64,000 nucleotides of DNA from Symbiodinium kawagutii (taxonomy: Eukaryota > Sar > Dinophyceae > Suessiales > Symbiodiniaceae). This document shows positions 1 through 11,439 of the stretch, piece after piece. The notes beneath the pieces were generated by a model, which was given only the letters and a program-made list of their open reading frames with translations, was not told the origin of the DNA and ran no database searches. Each line of letters starts with the position of its first letter. Within the stretch, counting starts at the first letter, position 1. The translations under genes were made by a program, and so were the position numbers. Where the stretch lies: the NCBI GenBank assembly GCA_009767595.1, contig VSDK01008955.1, positions 218,787-282,786 on the forward strand, given 5' to 3'.

Positions 1-508
1 CATCAGCAGAGGCGCCCTCCTGCCGCTGCTACGTCCATGTACCAAAGGTAAAGAGGGATACCGAGTGAAAATGCCTTCCACTTCTTCAATATTCACACAT
101 ATTTACACCGTTTTTCACGCAATCTTTCTGTTCCCACGACATTTTTCTCCGGTGATATCTACAGCACCGGGTCCATCCCAGGCTGTTCAGTGCACCTCTC
201 CGGTCTGGCTGCTGGAGAATCCATCGCACTATTTACTGCTGCCTCGTTACATGGGACACAACTGCTGCCAACTGCTGCATACTGCTGCCATACAGAAAAC
301 TCATGAAACTCCAAAGAATCACATGGCGTGTGGCCAAAATGTATGTCATACACAAAGGATCAACAGAGGTCAGCAAGGCGTGCTCTGGGGAACTGCGAAG
401 CTTCAGTTGTGATCAAAATCCGACTAATCAGCAACAGGAAAGGAGGATCAGCAGCAGCATCTCGTCCGTCTTTCACATATTCATTAGCTCTCACCCTCCT
501 CCTCCAAA

Positions 509-587
509 TCACCACCAGCACCAGCACCACCACCAGCATCATCAGCATCATCATCAGCATCAGCATCAGCATCAGCATCAGCATCAG

Positions 588-631
<44 letters not shown>

Positions 632-688
632 GCATCACCATCACCATCACCATCACCATCACCATCACCCTCATCCTCATCCTCATCC

Positions 689-768
<80 letters not shown>
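509..768. repeat. CAT/CAG trinucleotide array
   Basis: About 260 bp of imperfect trinucleotide repeat, CAG/CAC-rich at the left, then CAT units interrupted by CAG, CAC and CCT. Because the period is 3 it stays open in several frames and would translate as poly-His, poly-Ile/Ser, poly-Asp or poly-Met. None of these is supported as protein: there is no flanking domain or splice context. Confidence 0.95.
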
Positions 769-939
769 GCGATCGTCATCTTCAGCTTTCTTTAGTTCAG
801 ACAGCATTTAGTATGCAGTGGCGAGAAATATAAAAACATGACAATGATAATGCTGATGCTGACAATCTCGACAAGGGCACAGCTGAAGCTTCAGCTCAAT
901 GGGCACAGCAGGGACCTTTGGGGGTCAACCTTCATAAAG

Positions 940-1015
940 CAGATTTCTCAAAATGGGGAACCCCAAATGATTTATATCAAGGACGATTTGGGGGGTACCC
1001 CTATGACTTGAGAGC
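940..1015. mobile_element. MITE-like inverted-repeat element, copy A
   Basis: Left arm at about 940-970 (GATTTCTCAAAAT followed by GGGG and CCCC) and right arm at about 984-1015 (GGGGGTACCCC then GACTTGAGAG) are imperfect reverse complements. The same arm recurs at 15.6, 18.7, 24.2, 39.4 and 59.4 kb. The interior is short and has no coding capacity. Transposition by a transposase supplied in trans is inferred from this structure. Confidence 0.55.
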
Positions 1016-1098
1016 CAGAGGAGGGTGACGAAATGTAGATCAGTAGGGAGGTCGCTGCGGGCGCACACTAAAAAGAAATTACATGTGTAGTGATTTGA

Positions 1099-1262
1099 TG
1101 AGGAGGCCTGGATAGGACCTACTAGTATAATGAGGAAGCCTGGACAAGACCTACAATCAGGAAGCCTGGACGGGACTTATAATGAGGAAGACGGGATGGG
1201 ACCTATAATGAGGAAGTCTGGATGGGACCTACAATGAAGAAGCCTAGACAAGACGTACTATG
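1099..1262. repeat. 26-bp minisatellite
   Basis: Six degenerate copies of a roughly 26-bp unit with the core GAGGAAGCCTGGA followed by GGGACCTA. Copies differ by several substitutions, so the array is not a recent expansion. No coding sense. Confidence 0.85.
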
Positions 1263-1675
1263 AGCAAGGGTGGAGGAAACTTGTACCTGGACGGAACCGA
1301 TATTGATATTGCTGGTTTTGTTTCAGAACTTTGCTTGCTGCAAGGGTTTGTCTCTGTCATAGCTACATACCAAGCAATGACATCACCGTTGTACTGCCCC
1401 AAATATAACGCCTGCAAGACAAAATCTAAACTGTCATATCGTATCGTAACGTATCCAAACACGAACTACAAATGCTCTGCAACTCAATATGCCAAGGTGG
1501 TGTACGGGATCAAATCAGTCAACATCATGTACGCTATTCACATACCACCATACACACTGAGTGATTCTAGCACGCTTTAGGTACACACGCGTGAGATAAG
1601 ACGGATCACAAAAGACAGATGATGTGTAATACAGTACCACGCAGTGAAAGTAGATAAGGTGGAAAAAGACAGATA

Positions 1676-1900
1676 CATCAATAGGTAGGTAGATAGGTAG
1701 ATAGACAGATAGATAGGTACATAGATAGATCCGTAGATAGTAAAACAAAGAAACAAACAGACAGACACACACAAATAGGTAGATAGGTAGATAGGTAGAT
1801 AGATAGAGAAATAGATAGGCAAATAAACAAACAGATCGAGAGATAGATAAATAGATCTAGATAGATCGAGGGACAAATAAATGAACAAAATAAGTAGATA
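1676..1900. repeat. TAGA/GATA tetranucleotide array
   Basis: About 225 bp of imperfect TAGA and TAGG units, interrupted by CAGA and AAAC runs. Open frames read on the reverse strand here (Leu/Ile/Tyr/Ser-rich) are by-products of the repeat. Confidence 0.9.
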
Positions 1901-2384
1901 GATGAATCATCATTGGAGATAACTGGATAGACAAAGCACAGAGGATGGAAGGGGGGACGAGGGTGGGAATGATCCTTGGGAGGGGGGCGTCCCCCGAAAT
2001 TGACAACGCAGATTAAAACCGACCAATTCAGTGAATGAAGCAAGATCCTCGGCCAGTAGTAAAGCACGAGGAACTCAGGTAGCTGCAGCCACCTTTCGTG
2101 ACTAGAGAAACACTTCCATCTTGTCCTTGCAAACCGAAGCTACGCAGCGGAGCACCTGCATGAGATCCAACCAGCAGCTTGTTGGAGTGACCTCAGGGAC
2201 TGGAGATCTCCCTGGGTTGCAGGGGTTGCACCGGTTGCACCACCGAGGCGCCCACCTGTGCCTCTTGGCCCCACCAGGAATTCTCTCGGTTCACAAAGAG
2301 AACTCGCAGCTGCCTGGCCGAAGCCATGGATCGAAGTATTTTTGTTATGAATCCATGTTATACATGTCAAAATACATAGTAATA

Positions 2385-2458
2385 TCCATTGTAAATAATT
2401 ATACATTGTAATATACCTTGTAATATACATTGTAATATACATTGTAATATACATTGTG
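2385..2458. repeat. 12-bp AT-rich tandem repeat
   Basis: About six copies of a 12-bp unit, ACATTGTAATAT, with one CCTTGTAATAT variant. No gene was recognised in the flanking 2.0-3.6 kb; some GC-rich segments at 2.1-2.3 and 2.75-2.9 kb are open on several frames but could not be assigned. Confidence 0.85.
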
Positions 2459-4159
2459 TACCGTTATCACATCATTCAACACATATCTATATCTATTGAT
2501 ACATAGATATAACTGCTAACAGTAAGTTGTTCAGTGTTGAGTATGCCTAATGACCTGCCAAAAGCATGTCTGGTAATGGGGTGAACAACCTCTCTTCGCT
2601 TGCAAGGACACTGGGTTCCAAACATATAGGCAGCATGACCAGCAACCTTGGCTGTTTGATTCCACGACATCGCAATGATTGCAGCAAAATTCGCCGATTA
2701 AGAATGAAAAAAATTTGTTGGTGGGAATCCTGAAGGAATGAAGGATTCATGTGCATGGCATGTGTGGTTCGTCTCAATCTTCGCTTAGAGAATCCCAGGA
2801 CTCGCCAGGACTCCATACACTGGAGAAGGACTGAGCTGCATGTTCTGCCACTGGCGGTGCCCACCTGTAGCTGCACTGGAATTGATGCATGAATATGATC
2901 AACAAATGATATCATACCACAGAGTAAGGTATACAGTATAGTATAGACTATAGTTATAGACTATAGAGTTTTGCAGAGTCTTATAGGCACGTTTAACTTA
3001 CCGCTGGACTAAAACATAGGAATAATCAATGATTGGTGTATATTGGCGTTATTTGGCAACCACATCACAGCACTTTTTCATTGCCTGCAAGCCATTGAGG
3101 TACCTAGCTGCGCCTAGCTGCACATGCTAAAACATCCAAGGGCCTGACCAGGAAATTGCAGGCTGCATTTGTTGCACCTGACAGTGGCACCACGAGTCAG
3201 ATGATGTTAGATGCATCCTGACAAGTTCGGTGTGGAGTTTAAAAGTTGAACATTGAAGAACCATTGTGACAGGACTGACACCTTGGCTGTTTAGACACCA
3301 TCTGATCTTGAACAGCCAAGGTAACTAAAGGTCCATGACTAGGTCCATGATGGCGTCGTGAAAATGTGGGACAGGATTGTGAGCTTCTGTTGCATCGTCT
3401 TGCCTCATCTGAGAGGTACTCTCTGCAGGATGGTAAGGGTGGACCCAGGTAAGCCTGGCAGACGGAACTGGTCAAAATTCATCGAAAAATGGATCTCTTC
3501 ACCCGAAATGGATCCGTCTGGAGCTCACAAAATCGCTCACTTGGTGGCAACAGATTTTTCAAGAAACTCAACAAAATATCTGTGGCTAAAACCCTGGAAC
3601 ACCCTCTGATTTTCCGTTGCCAGTTGAGCATGTACCACGGGGTACTACTAGTAGTTTGAATCTTAGTGTCTTGTGTGGATAACGCTCCGCTCAACCAGGA
3701 CACGTATGCAGGTTTTGAGACGAACCATCCCATCTGGTCAGCGACAAACCCGCATGCAGCAGCACGTTCTGAAAGCAAACATCCAAAGGTTGGAAGAAGT
3801 GCGCTGCAAATGGACTAATGAAGACAAATAGACAAATTTTCATACAACATTCTTGATATCTCTTCACAAGTACAAGTACCATGAAGAATGGACCTCCAAG
3901 CGGTAGCCAGCAGCGAAGCGAATGGCTGCCTGGACTGTGCTGGCAACATTTTTTGATTTAGGAATTTAATGGGATTAAGGAAACACACAAGGGCAACTTG
4001 TTCATGTGCCAAGCTCCCTCCTTGACCCGTTCCATGCATTTTGCACCGAAGCAACAAACAACTGAGGCACTGAATCTGCTTGGTTCAAGAATTTGCCCCT
4101 TGACAAACCTCTGGAACCACTGATATTTGATGCAACGTCGTACCCCATCTGATTGCGCA

Positions 4160-5451
4160 ACGGATCTGCAAGCTGAGATGCTGCCACTCGCCAACGTCCA
4201 CCACCTCCAAGTCGCCCTCTGGATCGAAAGCCTGAGGGAATCCGCAGGATGCCGAGCTGCAAATCACAGGTCAAGACTGCTGCAACTCGATTAACCCACA
4301 TCCATCATGCAGAACCATGCCCAACACACTCTTGAACTCTTTCATGGTCGCAAAGAATGAAAACATTCCAAACCTTTCTAGCAGAATACTTGACAAGCAC
4401 ATTCCTTGCTCTTTTGAGTTCTTTCATCATGCAACAACAGGAACAGGGTTTCAAAGAGTTGGAGCGCCAAGCCCGCCCAGGAATTCTGAAAATGAATTAT
4501 AGTTCTGTTGACAAAAACATACAAAAAACATTTTCTGTCTCTTCTCCTGGTATTAGTGATCAACCACTTCTTTGGTCTCCAGCAGGTCGAAACCCTCGCA
4601 CAGAACTCAGCGTGCCATGCCTCAGCAAACTTCATAAGCAGTTTTGCTGAAGAGTTCAGATAGTTGCAGAGCTACGCTCTTTAGAGAACTATGTAAACTT
4701 GAGAGTCATGATGTTGTCATGCATGAGTCTTGAGATGTCTTGAGTTTTGACTGACCCCAGTGCATGCAATGCAAATAAAACTGCATTGACAGGTCTTTTG
4801 TGGTCTTAGCCAGGCCCAATGGTTGTGTCACACTAGCATCCACCATGCTCATCCTTGATTTACAGCTGTGTGGATCTTCCTTGTGAGCCAGTTTCAAATC
4901 GTCCCATAGCAGGCCTCACCAAAGCAGGAGTCTCCCAACCTGACATGGGCCGTGGTTTCGTCAATCTGACGCTCAGCCAAGCCATGACTTCAACTAGTTG
5001 ACCATGGAGGTCGACTTCCAAATTCCAAAGCAGCGGGGGAGACTCATCGGGCTGCACCACACCACCTCGGATTGCCATCAGCTGGCATGCAACCGTGCGA
5101 TTTTGGCTTGCAACCTCCTGTGACATATCTTACACAATTGAAAAGGAAAGTCATGAGAGCAATGAACTACAATGAACTTCAGGCCACCCGCAGCTCTTTT
5201 TCTTCTTTCTGCGCATTCGTCCGATCCCCTGGGTTCGGATGCTGACATCGAGATCCTTCTGCGGACCCGGGTTGCCACCCCACAGAGTTCCATCTCCACG
5301 GCATCTGCGCCCGCCAAGCTCTCGCTTCCCTTGCTGTTCCGGAGAAGTTTCCACCAATCAATGCGCCCTTCACCAGCTGTCACCAGGCTTCCACTCGGCA
5401 GTACAGGGACGAATGGTGGACTGTCAGCTGTGCTTCCCAGATCTGCCGCAG
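4160..5451 (-). CDS. Unrecognised minus-strand exon cluster
   Basis: I do not recognise this gene. Three exon-like blocks read well on the minus strand. Block 5451-5384 begins after TTTGAG and ends before a GT donor; it reads LRQIWEAQLTVHHSSLY and on. Block 5117-5016 follows CACAG, runs 34 codons in phase and ends at GAA|GTCGAC; it contains TVACQLMAIRGGVVQ. Block 4231 to about 4160 follows CCCTCAG and reads AFDPEGDLEVVDVGEW. The stretch 5383-5170 between the first two is also open on the minus strand, Arg/Ser-rich, and could be another exon starting near 5350. Composition (acidic, Gln-rich) and splice signals argue for coding, but no domain is visible and the joins are not proven in phase. 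It could be part of one gene or of two. Confidence 0.35.
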
Positions 5452-5639
5452 CTCAAAAGGAGCAAAGGAGAACAAAGGTTCAATCACTAGCCACCACTAA
5501 CAACGACAAACAAAATCAATGACGATGATCGGCAACAACCTTGGACGACCATCGAAATGAAACAAGCTCCGCAAGTCTTAGTTTTACAGTTCCCAGATGT
5601 TTCCAGAGGTTGTTCCTGCCCACTGCGCTTGCTCCTTCC

Positions 5640-5725
5640 ACAGACGCTATGACACAACTCATTCAGGAACAAGCATTGCATGAACGCAATCCTTGTTCCT
5701 GAATGAGTTGTGTCATAGCGTCTGT
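5640..5725. other. Perfect 34-bp inverted repeat (86-nt hairpin)
   Basis: Positions 5640-5673 and 5692-5725 are exact reverse complements over 34 bases. The 18-base spacer holds a further 5-bp stem (ATTGC/GCAAT) around a 6-base loop after a single C-C mismatch, so either strand could fold into an almost unbroken 40-bp stem. It sits in a stretch without recognised exons. A small-RNA precursor, a fold-back element, or an assembly or replication fold-back are all possible. Confidence 0.85.
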
Positions 5726-5899
5726 AAAAAGGTGCGCATCGATCTTTCAATTGCCGCCTTTTGTGGTCAACTTTCTACCTTCTCCTCCACTATCCCCGCT
5801 TTCCATTCGTCCAACATCATCGGTTTAACTTCAGAAATATGCGCTCCGAGCGATCACATCACATGGGAGGCAAGTAAGGATGTCCTTAATGGTGCTCTC

Positions 5900-8800
5900 C
5901 GCACTCCGCACGCTTAGTGTTCTGTGGCGAGTCAGCTTTTCCAATGTCGCAACCGACTTCTTTGAGTTGGGCTTTTTGGTCTCTTGCTGTGAGACTTGGG
6001 CTTTGTGGCTGGCTGGTGACGCTCTGAATCCGCGGTGGCGATGCATTGCCTCTGGAGTCGCTGGACCAGAGTCTTTTCAATGGAAAAAGAGGCCATGAAT
6101 GGCCTTGATCATGAGTCATTGATCAGCTGATCTCATTGAGTCATTGAGAGTCACTTGGATCAGTTGCTCAGATCCCGCCGGAGGCAGCAACCAATTTGTG
6201 TCGAAGAACAACGGGATGCACCTCCTGCCCTTCCAGCTGCCGGTGGACCGTAGCCCAGTCGTTTCTCTCAAAACATGCTCAGCGATTGTCGCAGTGTGCA
6301 AACTGACATGTTTATAAACTGTTTATACATTTGTCATCATTTGTCAATTGATTTCTAGTGTCTAATTCGACTGCAAACACACTTTCAAGCTCGATCTTGC
6401 TCGCCTCGGAGTGCGGAAATGACAGAAACTTGTCGCAAAACTTGAGTTTCATCGAGTCTCCTCGGATATACGGGATATATTTCTATCTACACATGGTTTA
6501 ACCCCAAATCACGTTCCCAAACTATCAGGCTGTCTAGCCTATGTTATTGTAACCTTGCAAACACACCTGTCAGTATTAGGTTGCCAGATTGGCAAGGCAC
6601 ACTACAAATGCAGAGGACAAGCTGTGCTCTTGCTCACATGCTGGATGCTGGAACACCTGGATCTCGCATGGTCTTGGTGACCCGACCAAATTCTTTGTAC
6701 TGATGCGTGAACATAGTCCAAAGCCTCAAAGGGTTATGCTTTGGCGGCCTCGGTGAAGAACATGTGAAGTGAATCCTGGAAGGACGAGAATGATTGTATT
6801 TCGTGCCTTCATGCATGCGGCATCCATGAAGGGTGTGTTTGAGTGCACTTCCCGAGAAACCAACATCTTTGCACATGCAAGATGCAAATATCACTGAGAC
6901 TTTCTGACGTTCCGCCAGACACCATCCATTCTTCCACTTTGGCCTGCAATATCAACCGCACAATCGCAAAACTTTGACTGCGCATCATATTGAGACACCA
7001 TCAGCTCCTCTAAAATCTGGGCATCCCCATGCCTCCATATGCTGTCTCCACTAGCTGTCAAACCCTACGGCCCACGGTCATCAGAAGCCAACCGTCCGTC
7101 ATGTTCCGCCTCGCTGGCGGTGTGGGCTGCGCTGAAGAGCCCAACAAAGACACCAACTTCGGCCGCCTGGGGAGACCATGGACCATGAACAAAGGTACAC
7201 ATTTTTATGCACACATACCGTCCATTTATACATCATATACATGTATATAACAGATATATACAATAATAGACAATAATATATGTTGTAATGTCAATATTAT
7301 TCGTCTAACTAGCTTATTTAGTGGCTTTTGTATGAATCGACAATCATTCACTTGTTTCTTTGCATCTCGCTCTTTGATGTAGGAGGGCATAAGAATTCAG
7401 CAAACAGGCAAGGATGGGGACCGGGACAACCAAATTTACAGTCCCTCGTCCTTTTAGGTTCAATGTTGTAACACAAACATACAGAACATATCAGCATATA
7501 TCAACATGCCAACACATCCCAAAATCAATGAAACGCAAAGAAAATCCTAGAAAGTCCAGTTCTTGTTGAGGCTGCGGCTTCAGGAAGGGCGGACGCACTC
7601 GCCTCAATATAGAACTCGAGTCCTGGCATGCAAAGTGTTTGGAGTTTTCTGATCTTTGGCATCCAAGTTCAGGACATGAAGGAAGTCAAAATGTAGGATC
7701 TAGGTCTGATCAAACCGGAGAATTCAGGTTGGCCGTTGGCCTTTTTGGTTCTATGAAGGTTGACCCATAATGACCCATAGCATCCCGACGTGAATGCCCA
7801 TGTTTTCGCGAAGCTCGGTCCATCTCTCAAGGCAACACTGCTGCTCTCTCCTGCCTGGCGACGCAGTGTGGTTGTGTAAACCCCCAGCTATTGGTGGCTT
7901 ACGTGTTGAACATGAACACACTTGGGATGATTGTGATTGCACTTATGGGATGGATATACCGCATATATCGCAATTCAAGTTTCGTAAGAACAAGTTTTGA
8001 AGATATGCTTCTGATTGCGGAGTTCTTCCGTTGACTTTGGCAAAACGGTGCATGCTTGCTCATCACACCTCGGTGACAATCCAACAGGAGTGAACTGCCA
8101 TGAGGAAACTGTGATGGTGAAACTGCTCCCCGCTCACTGCATGCCCCTGCGATGAACTCAACTGATGCTTCTGAGCTGGTCAGGCAAACTGTGCAGTTGA
8201 AATGCGCAGTTTTTCAACGTGGGTATCTGCCAACGAACCCTGAGATGTGCCATTGGAATCGTGGCTGGAATATGTATAATATATATATATATAGGGACAG
8301 CTTCGGGACGCACTGTGCACAGCGGCGGGGTGCAGAAGTGCACATATAATGTATATATATATATATATACATATATATCAAAGCATTGCGAGTGGTGCGC
8401 GGAAATCTGGACCTTGTTCCAAGGCTACGCTGGAAAAATCTCGCTGGTCGAGGCCTTATGCTTCCGCACTTCTTCTGCCAAATCTCGAACCGGCCTCAGC
8501 CGCCAATGAGTCTACGTGTAGCAGTGGTAGGATATGGTGGGGTATGGTGGGATACAGCTTTTGTTCGAGCGCTACACTTTATGACCGTGAAACCTCAATC
8601 TTCGTAATTCACTTTCGAGTTCATTCATGCCACATGTCAAGACATTGCATTCCACATGCGATGCCAAGAACTTGGTCTGTTGTTTGTTTCGATGACGCGG
8701 ATCCTCGCGTTGACAGAGCTCCTGGCCACGGATACAGGACATCTGGTGCTTTCGGATCGACACCTCGAGAGCACAGCTCCCCAACGAGTCACAGCTCGAG

Positions 8801-11400
8801 GGGCCGAGTCTGTCTGATGCTTTGGGGCGTAGGATGCGATGGCGTAGGATGCTTGGGATGGCTTAGGGCAGCTCAAGAGGTCAGGCGAGAAAATCAAAAG
8901 GCAACATGAGATGTTCCTTTAGTTCATAGAACGATCATCGGTTTCGCGGCAGGACATCAAACCTGAAACAATCCATTTGCCACGCTTCCATGTGGATCAT
9001 AGCCACTTTACATCTCCACATCAAACCACAGGAATTGGACAAAGTTGCAAACGCATGCAATATTAATCAACCACCATGAAGATCCATTAAGCGTTATTTG
9101 CCATTGGTAACCAGTGATGATAACTCTGATTCAGTATGAATAGTTTGCATAATATGCATCATGTGCATCACATCCACCACCAACAGTTTTGCTTTTTGGT
9201 GAGGTGGTTGCAACAGTGCTGGTGGATGCACCAAGGCATGTACACAGTTTCTGTGGCTTTTCAACGACAGCGGGCAAAATAAACTGTTGACCATTAACCA
9301 ATGCATTGAATTGTTGTCATCAGGTCTACCATTGCTGAATCTCTCTTCAATGTTGATAGTTAATGATCTATCATCGTAATCTATCATCATGAACTATCAA
9401 TAGTTACTATGATAGATCATTAGCCATCATCAAAGTTCATGATTGATGGTGGTGAATGAAGAGATATCATGCTTTTCATGGCCAAACCTGTGTCCCACCA
9501 TAGTCGGCCGCCTGAGATGTATCGCCTCAGAGGCGGCTAAGAATCTTCGCCGATGGATACGGCCACCAATGATAAACATGATCCACGGTGGATTCAAAAA
9601 AGTATCAGACCATAGAAGAATCAAAAATGGAACTATATAGTGTCAATATATTTCAATGAAATTCAATAAAAATAAATCAAGACAAATAACAACTTGTAAA
9701 AAAAGCCACCAATCAAGTCGTGCAGGATTTATGCAATCGCATTGGATCCTCTATTCTTCTTGTCATGACGTACCTCAAGTTTTCTCAGACATTGCGCCCA
9801 AGGGTTTCAATATAGCTCCATGTAAAACTATGAGTCACAACGCTCGGTCTTCCTCTTGCAGAACTTTCCAAAAGTCTTTTGTTGAGTTTTTGTTACTTTC
9901 GACCTCTCTACACGTTTAAAACAAACAAGTTGCCACCAGAATTCAAAAACTGATCGGGATTTGATTCAATCAACTCTTACATTGTCTCAGGTTTCACTGT
10001 GTCATCTGAATCTAAGCAAGGGGCTTGTCTGCCAGCAAGCCCACCTGAAAGGAAAACCATGAGAAGGTCGTGGATCCAACATCAATCCCTTGGCACGTCG
10101 TCCGCTCCCAACTGATTCTGCAGAGATTTCAATTGCCACTTGCATGGGTTCACCTCTACTTTCTCTCAAAAGCCATCCAAACGCAGCACTTTTCATCTTG
10201 TTTCATGGTCGATCTATCTGTCATCACTTTTTCAGAACCACAGTCAGCTGGAGATCACCCGTCACAACCACACATTAGAACACATGTATGCGTCCATATT
10301 CACTTAAAGTATTTCTTTCTCAAGCTGACACTTAGAGGTGATGTCGTTGGCAACATTGTAATAATGTGGTTTGCGCCAAACCCCCTCCAGCAAAGCGATA
10401 TGCGAGAGCCCGTCAAAAACTCTTCATGGGTCCGGAAGTTACCTTTATCCCACCCTAGGATGGTGTAGAAATGCAGAGAACACATCTAGAAACACTGGTC
10501 GTAGATCTTTTCAAAATATTGCTTTGAAGAAGGGAATACATGCACATATGTCACACCATGGGCACGGAATGGACCCCAAACCGCTTCCAAAATGGGGTCC
10601 AAACAGGGCCCCAGGAGTGTAGAAAGTGGTTGGAAATGAGGGCTGGTGAACGGCTTCGCAAAGTAGAGCGGGGCCCAACATGCAATGAATTCTGGCCCAG
10701 ATGGGTCTAACATCAAGCATCCCAATGTACCTAATATCATCATCGGCTTTTTTGGCCCAAGATGGGCATATGGGTCTAACATGGGCTTGATCCTAAGAGA
10801 TTTTTGGTTTTAGCAGAGAACCCGCAACGGTCAGCTTCAAACCGGAAGTGTCAACTCGACAACAGACTGCCTTCAACGCTTCGTCTGCATGAGCGGTGGA
10901 AAAAAGCACCTGGACAGTTTCGATGAGGACAATTGATTGTTGATTGATATGATATGATTGTTTTTGAGGATGCTTGGGGCTTCAAATCTAACGGAAAAGA
11001 TAGGAATTGGAACACTTAATCTTGACATATCCCAACTCTTGACTCCCAAGCCACTTTTGGAAAACAAGTAAGGGCAAGCATTGTTCCACCACTCGATGTT
11101 CACTCTTCTCCCTTTTCTGTTTCAATCTCTCCCTCTCTCTCCCTCTCCCTCTGTCTGAGGATCCAGGCCAAGAATCTCCAAAACATTTTGCATCGCAGGC
11201 AAAAAGCGCATTCTTGTGAGGGACTCTGAAGGACTCTGAAGGACTCCTTTTATTTGACGTACTTTGTCAGTTAAACAATATGACAGGCTGTCTGATACGT
11301 GGTACCTCCTTAGTATGTGATGGATTATACAACCATGAGATACTAGTAGAATACAGTTGACCATGTTTTGGCCCTAGCAGTTTGCACACGTTATATCATG
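5900..11400. other. Stretch without a recognised gene, 5.9-11.4 kb
   Basis: No protein family was recognised. Exon-like fragments with plausible splice borders occur at about 6050-5890 (minus, Lys/Ser/Gln-rich), 7085-7191 (plus, ending before GTACAC), 7860-7760 (minus) and 8400-8525 (plus, ending before GTAGGA), but none can be joined. TA-rich runs lie at 8276-8296 and 8350-8372. A 14-bp inverted repeat (9361-9374 with 9409-9422) lies in an ATC-rich block. The rest is unremarkable AT-rich sequence. Confidence 0.5.
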
Positions 11401-11439
11401 CTACAGTGAGGTCATGGTTCGAATTGCTTCAACTAATCC

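Noticed and set aside
303-833. Open frames giving poly-His, poly-Asp, poly-Ile or poly-Met proteins
   Set aside because: Created by the trinucleotide array. All frames are open because the period is 3, and there is no domain or splice context.
1515-2067. Tyr/Leu/Ile/Ser-rich reverse-strand frames of 85-129 codons
   Set aside because: Translation of the TAGA/GATA array; low complexity and no flanking exon.
8349-8909. 186-codon plus-strand open frame
   Set aside because: Begins in a TA repeat, has mixed composition and no recognisable motif. Other frames are also open here, so it is probably chance; a short real exon within it cannot be excluded.
11411-11425. B-box-like GGTTCGAATTG, possible tRNA
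   Set aside because: No A-box at the right distance and no cloverleaf pairing; it also overlaps the 3' end region of Rpn9.
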